A stretch of 24,053 bases of DNA from a virus, in IMG/VR virus record IMGVR_UViG_3300043436_004323, positions 1-24,053 of that record; one strand, written 5' to 3'. The position numbers and the translations under genes were made by a program. The notes under the pieces are model-generated. The model had not been told where the DNA came from. It searched no databases and was given only the letters and a program-made list of their open reading frames with translations. This document shows positions 1-10,000 of this stretch, one piece after another; positions within the stretch are counted from its first letter, which is position 1, and each line of letters opens with the position of its first letter.

Positions 1-1
1 C

Positions 2-1051
2 TACACAAATACAGGAAAGTATTTTGATTTGATTGGTGGTGCTTTTCAATTGGATGAAAAATATATATTACCTAACTACGACCAAACAGTTGGTGAGGTT
101 GCGTTATTGAATGGTGGATATTTTGCTACCGTTGATAGTGCTTTAAACCTTGCACCAATCAGTCAGTTCTTAATGAGTGGACCTACACTACCTGAAGCAA
201 GTGAGGCATCAAGATTTTTAACTGATGCGCCACGCATCCAAACTATACAAACTGATGAAAATTACGTATTATATTACTTGAACGGATTAACAGGTGACAG
301 ACAATATACTGAAACTGATTGGTGTTACTTCCAATTTTATGATGAGAATAATAATCGCATACAATACTTTTCGCAGCCATTGAATTATGCAGGAACAATA
401 TACGCACCACCAACAGGATATACTGATAATTTAACTATCAACGCACTTCCTTGTGGACCTGCAGATATTAATAACATATTTGCAACAATAGATTTTTCAA
501 CGGTTGCTTATTATACAGTTCAATTATGTTATGGAAGTGGTGGACCTGTAGGACCGATTAGTGAGTTGTTCTATTTTTATGTGGAGACAAACTGTCTACC
601 ACAAAATACAAGAGTAGCGTTCTTAAATAATAGAGGTGGATATGACTACTACACATTTACTGCGTATAGACAAGACACCAAAAAAATAACAAGACAAACT
701 TATGATAGTAGATATTATCAAACCAATCCTAATACTCCCGATAGAAGTGTGGGTAGAACCATTAAAACTTTTGCAACGGATGTGGAACAAGAGATTGTAT
801 TAGAAAGTGATTTTATTTCAGTAGCTGTTGGTCAATGGTTAGAACAACTATTCTATTCACCACAAGTGTACATTATGAAGCCTGATTATATTTCACCAAT
901 AGACAGACAAGATAAAGTGTATAAAGATTTAAACCCTGTACAAATATTATCAACTGAGGTGGAGACAATTACGAAGAAGCACCAAAAATTAAATAAATAC
1001 AAAATCACGATGAAGGTTGCAAACAACTTTTTTGTGAATAAAGGTTTCTAA
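2..1051 (+). CDS. Phage tail protein, 5' end cut by window
   Basis: The frame is open from base 2 to the stop at 1049-1051, so the gene begins upstream; the TTG at 29 is not a convincing start. The visible part has about 349 residues and is rich in Tyr, Asn, Thr and Gly with alternating hydrophobic residues, as in beta-rich tail structural proteins. No signal peptide or membrane segment is seen. Its stop lies 3 nt before the start of the large tail hub gene, which suggests co-transcription and a role in the same tail-tip assembly. The specific function is not recognised; it could be a minor tail or baseplate protein. Confidence 0.7.
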   Translation, partial: YTNTGKYFDLIGGAFQLDEKYILPNYDQTVGEVALLNGGYFATVDSALNLAPISQFLMSGPTLPEASEASRFLTDAPRIQTIQTDENYVLYYLNGLTGDRQYTETDWCYFQFYDENNNRIQYFSQPLNYAGTIYAPPTGYTDNLTINALPCGPADINNIFATIDFSTVAYYTVQLCYGSGGPVGPISELFYFYVETNCLPQNTRVAFLNNRGGYDYYTFTAYRQDTKKITRQTYDSRYYQTNPNTPDRSVGRTIKTFATDVEQEIVLESDFISVAVGQWLEQLFYSPQVYIMKPDYISPIDRQDKVYKDLNPVQILSTEVETITKKHQKLNKYKITMKVANNFFVNKGF

Positions 1052-1054
1052 TAT

Positions 1055-4000
1055 ATGAGTAGTCAACAACAAACATTATTAAGGGTACAAACAAACGTAC
1101 CATCTTTAACTTTATCAGGCGCAACAACATATGAATATTTAGATTTGTATGATGATATACCTATCAAGATAAATAAATCGTTTGCAGAATTACAAGACAT
1201 ATCAAAAAAGAACACTGACTTTTCAGTAAATCTTTCTTTACCTGGTTCAAAAACAAACAACAGATTTTTTGAAAGTTTCTTTAACGTGGATGTGGATGCG
1301 TTGTATTTTTTTAGTAATAAGAAGACACCTTGTGACGTATTAATAGACAACCAATCATTCTTTAATGGTTATATGAGGTTGAATAAAGTGAATGTGTTAG
1401 ATAGTAAGGTAGAGTATGACGTAACATTATTTAGTAGTGTAGCTAATTTATTCGGTGATATAGGAAACAAGCTATTAAAAGATTTAGATTTTAGTGACCC
1501 AGAATATACTTTTAACCACACGTTCAATTTATACAACGCAGTTGAACCTTATCAAGATGAGGAAACTAATTTTGGTTTAAATCAAGAAGCACCTTATCTA
1601 TATTTTTATCCAATAGTACATAATGGTTATGAATATTCAGGTTCAACAATTAATTTAAGTGGTGGTACCACAAACGAACAAACAAGATTTTATACATCAA
1701 CAGGACCTATATCAGGATGGACAGGTAGTACAGAAATGTTTGCAGCAGGTGTTCAACATTATAGAATTAACACACCAGGCGAAGGTATATATGACAATCA
1801 ATTGAAACCTGCATTAAGTATGTGGGGATTATTAAAATTGATATTCAAGACATACGGATATAGTATTACATCGGACTTTATGAACACACCCTGGATGAAG
1901 ACCTTATATATGTATGGTTATTTTAGTTCAAGCGCAACAAAATTTAGCTACACATTAAACACAATAGAATATCTACCACGAGAAGGAGTTGAATTAATTT
2001 ATAGCGGTTCAACAAGTTATGCTACACCATTGAGTGTTATTATATGTAAGAGAGGTACAGGCATCCCTTGTTATTGTTCTGAAACAATTAATTATAGGTT
2101 TGCTAATATGTTCCCATATACTGAAAGCGGTTCAATACCGACAGGTGTAAGTGGTGCAACATTCAACGCAGTGTATGGATTTGATTTTGGCATCCCAACT
2201 GATGGGGTACCTGTTGCAGACATAAGTACGTTAAAGTATTTACCAAAAGCTGTAGGCTCACCTGTTATATTTCAGGAAGGTGATGCAGTTAATTTTAGTT
2301 TAGTGGTAGACCAAAATATTAAACAGATAGATATTATATCATCTATTGCTAAAAAGTTTAATTTAGTATTTATTCCTGACCCTAATAATCCACGCAATAT
2401 AATTATTGAACCTTATTCTTACTACATTGGAACAGGTGTGGTACACGATTGGACAAGTAAATTATCTTACGATAAAGGATTTTCAGTTGAACCTGCGTTA
2501 AACTATATTGAAAGCAATTTAATTTTTACAGATTTAGAAGATGGTGATTATGGAAATAAAGAATTTAAAGATAGAGAGAAGCAGGTTTATGGAACGCAGT
2601 TGTTTTACGGACCAACTGATTTTAAATCACAAACAGGAATTACAGAAACAATATTCTCACCTGAGGTATTAAGACAATGGGACACCGCAGACCAGCCTAA
2701 CAATGGTGGTATTAAATTACCATTAGGTATTAATTATGTGGGTTCATCAACAACGGAAGATGTTGGTGGTAATAGTCAAACATTCTACGCTTATAAAGGA
2801 TTAAAAACAAAACCTAAACTATTTTGGTTCTTAGGTTGTCATAATATGTTTTTAGACACATTAGGTGAAGTATATGAATATAATACAGGATATAGTACAT
2901 ATAAGATAAATGTCAATTCATCAGATGATGCGACGGGTTTATCTTTATTAACAGCACCAATCATATCACATACAATGCCAATGGGTATGAAAGATAGTGA
3001 TAAGATTAATAATGATAGTGCGTGTGTATTATTTAGTTCAGAATTTCCTGTTGATATTGGTGTGCAGACATACAATGTATATACAGAAAATGATGCGTAC
3101 AATTTATTTTATGAGAATAGAATAAGTAATTTATATAATTCAAATACAAGATTTGTTAATGGTATGTTTGATTTAAAATATTCAGACATTATCAATTTGG
3201 AACCTAAGGATATTATTAAAATACAAGAACAATACTTTTACGTTAATAAAATATCAGAATATAATTTAGTAAGTCCTGAATTGACAAGGGTTGAATTGGT
3301 ACAGACCAATTTAAATCCACAAACATATCCAACACGATATTTCAAATATCAGTACTGCGACCAAACAGGTTATACGTTTGCAATAGCTACTGACTTTACT
3401 AACCCTAATTTAAGAGACACAAGTTTTGGTTGGAGTATATATTACGACCAAATGATTGGAACATTTACAGGTTCAACTGTACCATCAGGATTTACAGCTT
3501 GTTTAAGAGATATAAGAACGTCAACAATCAATTTTATTCCATTTACAATAAATGAAATAACTGAAAGCGAATATCAAAACTCAGGATATATAAATTGGAC
3601 TGGTGACACGATGCTTGAACACGTATGGAATTATGTTAATCCATCATTCCCAAATACCACATATGCGTTTGGTTTAAGCCTACCATCATTTTGGATTAAC
3701 GATGCTGGTACATATACAGGTCTAAACTTATTTACGAATTGCGCTGAGTTTAATAGCACTGCAACAACATACGGAATATTAACAGGGTCATCACAATATT
3801 ATGGTGCACCATTGACAGGAAGCTGCTTTAACTATTACACACACTTTCAAACATCAGGTAACACTGCAGGAATTATAAGGGATGTATTAATTAATGATGA
3901 CTATTCAACTTATGTTGGTGGTAGTTTTAGAAAATACAATAGCGCAACGGTTGGTAGTATAACAGGTAGCACTGGACCTAATATGATTAAACTTAAATAC

Positions 4001-5482
4001 GATGGTTCGGTAGACCCATCATTTACAAATTATGGTTTTGGTCAGACAGGTGATGTATATACAATTAAAAAACAATCAACAGGTAAATTAATTGTTGCTG
4101 GTGGATTTGGGTCTTATAGTGGAAATACAAGGTTACTTATATTAAGATTAAATGTTGATGGAACATTAGACACAACATTTAACGCATCATCAATAATAGG
4201 CTTCACTGGTGGTAGTGGTGGTATAAATGATGTAGAAATATTAAGTGATGATAGTATTATTGCAGTGGGTGGCTTACAAATAAGTGGTTCAACTCAAACA
4301 TCAATAGCTAAATTTAATAGTAATGGTGGATTAGCAACAGGATTTACAAGAAACCTTGTAACTACAGGTTCAACAATATATGACGTTGAGGTTTATAATG
4401 GTCAATTAGTAGGTTCATTTGATGGTAGAATTGTAGTATGTGGTAACTTTACAACGTGGGGTGGAGTGTCAAGAAATAGAATTGCAATGCTAAATAGTGA
4501 TGGAACTTTATTTACTTTCTTTAATCCAGGAACAGGTTTTACAGGAGGTACAATATCAAATGTGGAAATACAATCTGATGGAAAAATTATTGTAGGTGGT
4601 CAATTTACATCATATAATGGAACAACAGGTCTACAAGGTATTTGTAGATTAAATTATGATGGAACATTAGACACCACATTCCAAACAAACTTTACAGGTG
4701 GAACACCATATACTTGTTTTAGACCTTTATATTTACCAACAGGAAAAATATTAACAACGCTTAGTTATAATAGTGGTACAACCATATATAAATTTGTTAG
4801 ATTAAATAGTGATGGTTCAATAGACCCAACATTTAATACGGGAACTTATGATAATTTTAATTTTAGTACAGAAAATGCAACTGCAGTACAAGAAGATGGA
4901 ACAATTTATTTTGGTAGCACATTCCAAACTTACAATGGTAGAAATTTATGGTCAATAGTTAAATTAAATCCTGATGGTTACTTCGTTGAGTGTCCTGAAG
5001 ACGCATCTTCTATACCATTACCAATTACACCTGAATTAGAACCTTTAAATCTTAACTCAAGAACAGTTAATTTAACATTAACCAAAACTCCTTTTTATGA
5101 CACTTCATTCCCTGACCAAACTTCTGTATTATTAGCAGGACAACGTTTCACTGAAATTAATAAATTATATCAATATACATTTACAGGTACAACTACTTTA
5201 ACAATGTTTGCAATAATTGGTACTATATTAGGTACAAGACGTGCAAGAGTTGATATATATCAAAAATATTTTACTCAAGATGAGGAAAATGGTGATAAGG
5301 GTATTGTAAGAGAATTAATAGAAAGCACAACTGCTATCTTATTTCAACCTCCTTATGGTTATATAGTTCCAGTAATAAGTAAAACTTTACCTGACGCTAC
5401 ACCACCATTACCACCTGCACCAGCACGTAATACGGTATATCATTTAGAATTTGATGTGGAGGTTTCATTCTATACGGTATAA
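1055..5482 (+). CDS. Large tail hub/tip protein with delta-60 beta-propeller
   Basis: This 1475-residue protein has three parts. Residues 1-150 contain a pattern I associate with Bacteroidota phage tail-tip proteins: an LYDDIPIKIN start, an SxNLSLPGSKTNNRFF-like stretch, then short beta strands. Residues up to about 930 are Tyr/Thr/Gly-rich and beta-strand-like. Residues about 939-1309 contain seven successive delta-60-type units (an xSDGKIIVGGxF core followed by RLNxDGTLDTTF), which predicts a seven-bladed propeller. Residues 1310-1475 are a C-terminal part of unknown fold. The likely role is a tail hub or adsorption protein at the tail tip, with the propeller as a candidate binding module; that role is inferred. 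The start is the ATG 3 nt after the previous stop. Confidence 0.8.
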   Translation: MSSQQQTLLRVQTNVPSLTLSGATTYEYLDLYDDIPIKINKSFAELQDISKKNTDFSVNLSLPGSKTNNRFFESFFNVDVDALYFFSNKKTPCDVLIDNQSFFNGYMRLNKVNVLDSKVEYDVTLFSSVANLFGDIGNKLLKDLDFSDPEYTFNHTFNLYNAVEPYQDEETNFGLNQEAPYLYFYPIVHNGYEYSGSTINLSGGTTNEQTRFYTSTGPISGWTGSTEMFAAGVQHYRINTPGEGIYDNQLKPALSMWGLLKLIFKTYGYSITSDFMNTPWMKTLYMYGYFSSSATKFSYTLNTIEYLPREGVELIYSGSTSYATPLSVIICKRGTGIPCYCSETINYRFANMFPYTESGSIPTGVSGATFNAVYGFDFGIPTDGVPVADISTLKYLPKAVGSPVIFQEGDAVNFSLVVDQNIKQIDIISSIAKKFNLVFIPDPNNPRNIIIEPYSYYIGTGVVHDWTSKLSYDKGFSVEPALNYIESNLIFTDLEDGDYGNKEFKDREKQVYGTQLFYGPTDFKSQTGITETIFSPEVLRQWDTADQPNNGGIKLPLGINYVGSSTTEDVGGNSQTFYAYKGLKTKPKLFWFLGCHNMFLDTLGEVYEYNTGYSTYKINVNSSDDATGLSLLTAPIISHTMPMGMKDSDKINNDSACVLFSSEFPVDIGVQTYNVYTENDAYNLFYENRISNLYNSNTRFVNGMFDLKYSDIINLEPKDIIKIQEQYFYVNKISEYNLVSPELTRVELVQTNLNPQTYPTRYFKYQYCDQTGYTFAIATDFTNPNLRDTSFGWSIYYDQMIGTFTGSTVPSGFTACLRDIRTSTINFIPFTINEITESEYQNSGYINWTGDTMLEHVWNYVNPSFPNTTYAFGLSLPSFWINDAGTYTGLNLFTNCAEFNSTATTYGILTGSSQYYGAPLTGSCFNYYTHFQTSGNTAGIIRDVLINDDYSTYVGGSFRKYNSATVGSITGSTGPNMIKLKYDGSVDPSFTNYGFGQTGDVYTIKKQSTGKLIVAGGFGSYSGNTRLLILRLNVDGTLDTTFNASSIIGFTGGSGGINDVEILSDDSIIAVGGLQISGSTQTSIAKFNSNGGLATGFTRNLVTTGSTIYDVEVYNGQLVGSFDGRIVVCGNFTTWGGVSRNRIAMLNSDGTLFTFFNPGTGFTGGTISNVEIQSDGKIIVGGQFTSYNGTTGLQGICRLNYDGTLDTTFQTNFTGGTPYTCFRPLYLPTGKILTTLSYNSGTTIYKFVRLNSDGSIDPTFNTGTYDNFNFSTENATAVQEDGTIYFGSTFQTYNGRNLWSIVKLNPDGYFVECPEDASSIPLPITPELEPLNLNSRTVNLTLTKTPFYDTSFPDQTSVLLAGQRFTEINKLYQYTFTGTTTLTMFAIIGTILGTRRARVDIYQKYFTQDEENGDKGIVRELIESTTAILFQPPYGYIVPVISKTLPDATPPLPPAPARNTVYHLEFDVEVSFYTV
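3868..4982 (+). repeat. Seven delta-60 protein repeats inside the tail hub gene
   Basis: Seven diverged repeats of about 45-65 codons encode an SDGKIIVGGxF-like strand pair followed by RLNxDGTLDTTF. The best copies are near 4051-4180, 4549-4683 and 4800-4835. The first, third and last copies are degenerate. Delta-60 repeats are known from large secreted bacterial proteins and form beta-propeller blades. Confidence 0.75.
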
Positions 5483-5507
5483 AGTTAAAAGACAATAACA
5501 AATAATT

Positions 5508-5515
5508 TATATTTA
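5508..5515 (+). promoter_or_regulatory. Candidate promoter -7-type box (TATATTTA)
   Basis: TATATTTA sits in the 38-nt gap between the hub and fibre genes, with its last base 6 nt before the fibre ATG. It matches the Bacteroidota TAnnTTTG element at seven of eight defined places. The same octamer with nearly the same spacing precedes the gene at 10283. If it is a promoter, the transcript would be almost leaderless. Confidence 0.35.
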
Positions 5516-5520
5516 ATAAT

Positions 5521-6837
5521 ATGGGTAGAAAATATATAGGACAGGTAAATAATCACAACTTCGTATATCCAAATTACGAAATGACTGAGTATGATGTAGA
5601 AATTGTACACGATATTAATAACAACTGTATATCAGGTACGGTAACAAGTTTTAGTGCAACCACTATATCAAGTTCAAGTATTACTTTTACTTATAATGGT
5701 TCGTATAATTTTAACGGTGCTGACCCATTTAAAGGTGCTATATTAACACCATTAATAACTGCACCTTATTTATCGGTGCACTGTCAAGTTCCAGGTAATA
5801 CATATATGAACACGTGGAGGGTCGTAGACACAAGAAGTACGACTTATAACCCACCAACTTTACCTACATCAGGTTCGTGGACAGGAGACACATTTACAAT
5901 TACACCTGCAACATTTGGTTTAGCAAGTTTTACAAGTGGTACATATTATTTTGAGTTTAGATTTATAGCTGAAAAATGTTTGTATAAGATTTGTACAACA
6001 TTGAATGTTACTATAACAACTCCAACGCCTACTCCTACAAGAACTGCTACACCTACGCCAACGCCTACTGCAACTGCTACACCAACTCCTACGCCTACTC
6101 CAACTGCAGGACCAATAACAAGTACACCAACCCCAACTCCTACTGCTACTCCTGCACCTGTAGGACAATGTTATTGCTTTCCAATTGTAGTAACAGGTAG
6201 CACATTACCACCACCTGAAGGTGGTGTTATTGCAACACTACAATATAACGATTGTTTTGGTACATTAACTGCACGTGCTTTTACAACAGGACCAGGAACA
6301 TATTATCAGTGCATCCAGGTTATAGATAGTGTGGTTCAATATGACCCAATTGGAACCGAAGGTATAGATGAAAGTTATTTAACATTAACATACTTAACAG
6401 GAAACTGTAATACAGGATATGATTGTTCAGGTTATACTCCTGCGAGTACACCAACCCCAACTCCTACGCCTACAGCTACAAGTGTAGGACCTACAGCAAC
6501 TCCTACTCCTACTCCGACTGCAACAGCAGTTCCACCAACCGCAACTCCTACTCCTACGCCTACGGTTACTCCTACGCCTACTCCAACTGCAACAGTAGAT
6601 TATGATTATTATACTGCGGATGTATTTGATTGTAATGATTGTAGTGCATCAATAGACACTATATTGGTAGCGTTTCCTGCAGGTTCGTCAGTAACAATAA
6701 ATAGATTTTATATACCTGTAGGTGGACCTGATGGTAATTCATATAGAATTGCGGCGTCAGCAAGTCCAGGTATTGCTTTCTTATTAACAACTTCATATGG
6801 TTCATTCACAACTTGTGCATTAGCGTGTGTCGTATAA
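5521..6837 (+). CDS. Multidomain surface/fibre protein with two Pro-Thr linkers
   Basis: This 438-residue protein appears to be three compact domains joined by two low-complexity tethers. Residues 1-165 are a beta-rich domain containing EYDVEIVHDINNN near residue 22. Residues 166-215 are a TPTPT-type linker. Residues about 216-305 are a Cys-rich domain (CYC, then CFG, CIQ, CNTGYDC). Residues 306-359 are a second TPTPT linker. Residues 360-438 are a short domain with CNDC and CALAC. There is no signal peptide, as expected for a virion protein. Its place between the tail hub and tape measure genes suggests a tail fibre or exposed decoration protein. The N-terminal domain probably anchors it and the distal domains may touch the host; this is inference. 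Confidence 0.65.
   Translation: MGRKYIGQVNNHNFVYPNYEMTEYDVEIVHDINNNCISGTVTSFSATTISSSSITFTYNGSYNFNGADPFKGAILTPLITAPYLSVHCQVPGNTYMNTWRVVDTRSTTYNPPTLPTSGSWTGDTFTITPATFGLASFTSGTYYFEFRFIAEKCLYKICTTLNVTITTPTPTPTRTATPTPTPTATATPTPTPTPTAGPITSTPTPTPTATPAPVGQCYCFPIVVTGSTLPPPEGGVIATLQYNDCFGTLTARAFTTGPGTYYQCIQVIDSVVQYDPIGTEGIDESYLTLTYLTGNCNTGYDCSGYTPASTPTPTPTPTATSVGPTATPTPTPTATAVPPTATPTPTPTVTPTPTPTATVDYDYYTADVFDCNDCSASIDTILVAFPAGSSVTINRFYIPVGGPDGNSYRIAASASPGIAFLLTTSYGSFTTCALACVV
6016..6165 (+). repeat. Pro-Thr repeat linker 1
   Basis: About 50 codons of alternating Thr (ACT/ACA/ACG) and Pro (CCT/CCA/CCG) with scattered Ala, written with degenerate codons. The repeat produces spurious open frames in other frames. 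Its length could vary by slippage or recombination. Confidence 0.9.
6436..6597 (+). repeat. Pro-Thr repeat linker 2
   Basis: A second tract of about 54 codons with the same Thr-Pro alternation, broken by short SVGPTA and AVPPTA insertions. It separates the middle Cys-rich domain from the C-terminal domain of the fibre protein. Confidence 0.9.
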
Positions 6838-6852
6838 AATAAAAAATAGAAT

Positions 6853-7038
6853 ATGAATATAGAAATGAACAACGCGGATTTGGATGTAAAAAACATTTTA
6901 TTAAATAATGAAATGGTGAAGATGAGAGAGACCCTTTTTAATATCAATTTTGATTTTACGTCAATTAAAATGTTGAGGGGAGATAAAAAGATATTGGATT
7001 TAAGTTTCAATGACACAAAAAAAGAATTGATAGATTAA
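6853..7038 (+). CDS. Small protein immediately upstream of the tape measure gene
   Basis: A 61-residue hydrophilic protein whose TAA ends 1 nt before the tape measure ATG, so the two are surely co-transcribed. The gene just before the tape measure is usually a tail assembly chaperone, and an A7 run at 7017-7023 lies near the 3' end of this frame, but the protein is shorter than known chaperones. No family is recognised. The ATG follows a purine-rich AAATAAAAAATAGAAT leader. Confidence 0.6.
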   Translation: MNIEMNNADLDVKNILLNNEMVKMRETLFNINFDFTSIKMLRGDKKILDLSFNDTKKELID

Positions 7039-7039
7039 T

Positions 7040-10000
7040 ATGGCTAAAACACTTATATTAGACACACAAGTAAAGACCGACCAGATAGATAAAGCGGTCA
7101 GTAAATTAGGTCAATTAAAAGATTTAGGTAGGGGTCTTAAAATACAATATGATATTGATAATAAACCTTTAGAAGTAGTTATTGATAAGACAAAAAATTT
7201 ACAAGAACAATTTAAGTTAGTTACTCGTGAACTTAAAAGAACTAAGGAAGGTACTGCTGAGTTTCAATTGTTGGCTAAAACACAAGGTGATATTCAAGAT
7301 GCGTTAGGAAGAACAGCAGCAAAATCAAAAGATTTATTTTCGTCTTTATCATTATTACCAGGTCCTATTGGTCAGTTTTTTAACCAGTTACAAGGTACTA
7401 TTGAATTATTAAAAACATTTTCATCATTTACCTTTAAAGATGTTGCTTTTCAATTTAAAGAAGCCGCAGGTGATATTGCTGATATTGCAGAAAATTTATC
7501 TGATGTTACAGACAATACAGGTAAAATAGCTGGACCTACAACTTCAGCAGTTAATGGTTTAGCGGAAGCAACAACCGCAGGTGCTGCTGCAACAGTAGCT
7601 TCAACAGTAGCGGTAAAATCAAATACAGTAGCAACAGTAGATAATATAGCTGCACAAGAAATAAACACTTTATCAGGTAGAAAATTATCAGCTGTAATTC
7701 AAGCAACTACAACAGCTTTAGGTGCTGTTGATGCAACATATAAAAATAATATTGTTACGATGGTTCTTGCTGATGGAACTACTGCACAATTAACTAAATC
7801 AGAAATTTTAAATCAAGCTGCAACATTAGGTATAGTACAAGCAAATACGGCTGCTGCTGCTTCAACAAGTATTTTTACAGAAACTTTAGTAGCGTTACGT
7901 GCAGTGCTTACTTCAACATTTGTTGTTATTACAAGTTTGGTTACAGCTATTGGTCTTATAGGTTTTAAGACATATCAATGGGTAACAGCAACAACTGCTG
8001 CGGAAGAAGCACAAAAATCTATTAAAGAAGCGTTAAAGAAAGGTACTGAGGAATTAGGTAAAGCACAAAACGCAGTTAATGAAGTTCGTATTGCGTTTGA
8101 ATTAGCTGCAAAAGGAACTATTACAAAAAAGGACGCGTTAGACACATATAATAAAGTATTAGGTTCATCTATTGGTCAAGCAAAAACATTTAAAGAAGCT
8201 GAAGATTTATATAACGCTAATACAGGAAACTATATTCGTGCAACAGGTCTTCGTGCGGAAGCACAAGCGTTATTTGCGGTTGCTGCAACAAAAAGTGCGG
8301 AAGCAATTGCTGCGGAACAACGAGGATTTTTTAGTTTTGAAAGAGGATTATTCCAAAATAAGACAAGTGAATTAATAGAAAGAAAGAATAAGCTAAATGA
8401 AACTGCTAATTTAATTAGAGAACAAGGTAACAAGTTGTTAGCGGACGCACTTGAATTAGAAAGTACATTTACTCCTGAAACCAAAACACCTGAAACAAAA
8501 ACTCCTGACACAAAAAAGAAAGAAATTGATATTAAAGCAGCAAACGCTTTATTACTAAAACTTCAACAAGAAAATACTGTTAATATATTAAATGAGGAAA
8601 GGAAAAGACAGGATGCGCAATTAAAAATAGATAAACAAAATGAAGAAGCGCAAATTCAACAATTATTTGAAATTGAAGGTAAAAAAGTTAAATTAACTGT
8701 AGAACAAGAAAAAATTAAATCCGATTTGCTTGAACAAGTTAGAGTTAAATACGGATTAAAAGTAATTGATTTAAATAAGAAAAGACAAGAAGAAGATAAT
8801 AAAACATTTGATGACGACCAAAAGAAATTAAAGGAATATCAAGATAAGATATTTGAAATAACAAACAACGCTGACGAAAATGAATTTTCAAGAAATAAAG
8901 CTGCAAGAACTAAAAAGTTTGAAGACGATAAAGCTGCATTAGAGAAAGACACTAACTTCCAAAAGCAATCATTAGAAGAAAAGATTAGAATATTACTTGC
9001 GTTAGAAAAGGAATATAATAGGGAGATAGAAAAAATAGATGCGGATGAAGTTGCAAGTAAAGAAGAAACAAATCAAAAACTAAGAGATAAGAACATTAAA
9101 AAATTAGAGGATGAATTAAAGTTCTTGCAGATTAGAGGTGAAGCGTTAAGAGAAGGAACTAAATCATTCTTTAATAATCAACGTGATATACTTAAAGCAG
9201 CAGAAAAGAAAGAACTTGCTGACTTAGAAGATAAAGCAATAAAAGAAAAACTTACAATTGAACAGATTGAAAAAGAAAAACTTGCAATTAAAGAAAAGTA
9301 TTTAAAAGCTGCAAAAGATATTACCAATCAGGAATTAGAACAAATATTACAAGCAGCACAAGCAACATTGGGTGTGGCACAATCTATTGCACAAGATATT
9401 GGTAAGGTTGCACAATTAGAACAACAGGTTGCACTTGAAGAAGCTAAAAAAAGATATATTGCGCAAAATGAACTTGATAAAAAGACAATCACGAATGCAG
9501 AACAACAAGAAGCTAAGTTATTAGAAAATAAGAAAAAGTTTGCTAAAGAAGAAGATGATATAAAGAGAAAAGCATTTGAGGAGAATAAGAAAATACAAAT
9601 TGCACAAGCAATTATTGCCACATTACAGTCAGCTGTAGGTGCGTTCTCATCTCTTATTGCAACACCTTTTGTTGGACCAGTAATTGCACCGATTGCAGCA
9701 GCAGCAGCGTTGGTATTTGGTTATAAACAAGTAGCAGCAATTAAAAAGACACAATATCAATCACCAATTGAATTAAGTGAAAGTGAAACTGTTACTGTAC
9801 CAAAATCAAATCCTGGTAGAAACTACGAAAAGGGTGGTATGATTGGTGGTAGAAGACACGCAGAAGGTGGTACATTGATTGAAGCGGAGAAAGGTGAGGC
9901 AATTATGACAAGAGGCAGTGTTGCAACGTTTGGTCCTTTACTATCATTAATGAACCAGGCAGGTGGTGGAGTTTCATTTAATTCAAACTTAATGACAACA

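Noticed and set aside
1055-5482. Recurrent [S/T]GxT tetrapeptides across virion proteins as a hidden repeat system
   Set aside because: They are common in beta-turn-rich tail proteins and show no regular spacing outside the delta-60 units.
5920-6605. Open frames inside the Pro-Thr repeats (5920-6168 -, 5991-6200 +, 6423-6605 +)
   Set aside because: They are produced by the repeat being open in several frames. Their products are low-complexity (Tyr/Asn/Ser or Arg/Ser/Cys/Trp), and they lie inside the clear fibre gene.
6708-7016. 102-codon - strand frame with a hydrophobic segment
   Set aside because: It overlaps the fibre gene and the pre-tape-measure gene in antisense with no start context or neighbours on that strand.
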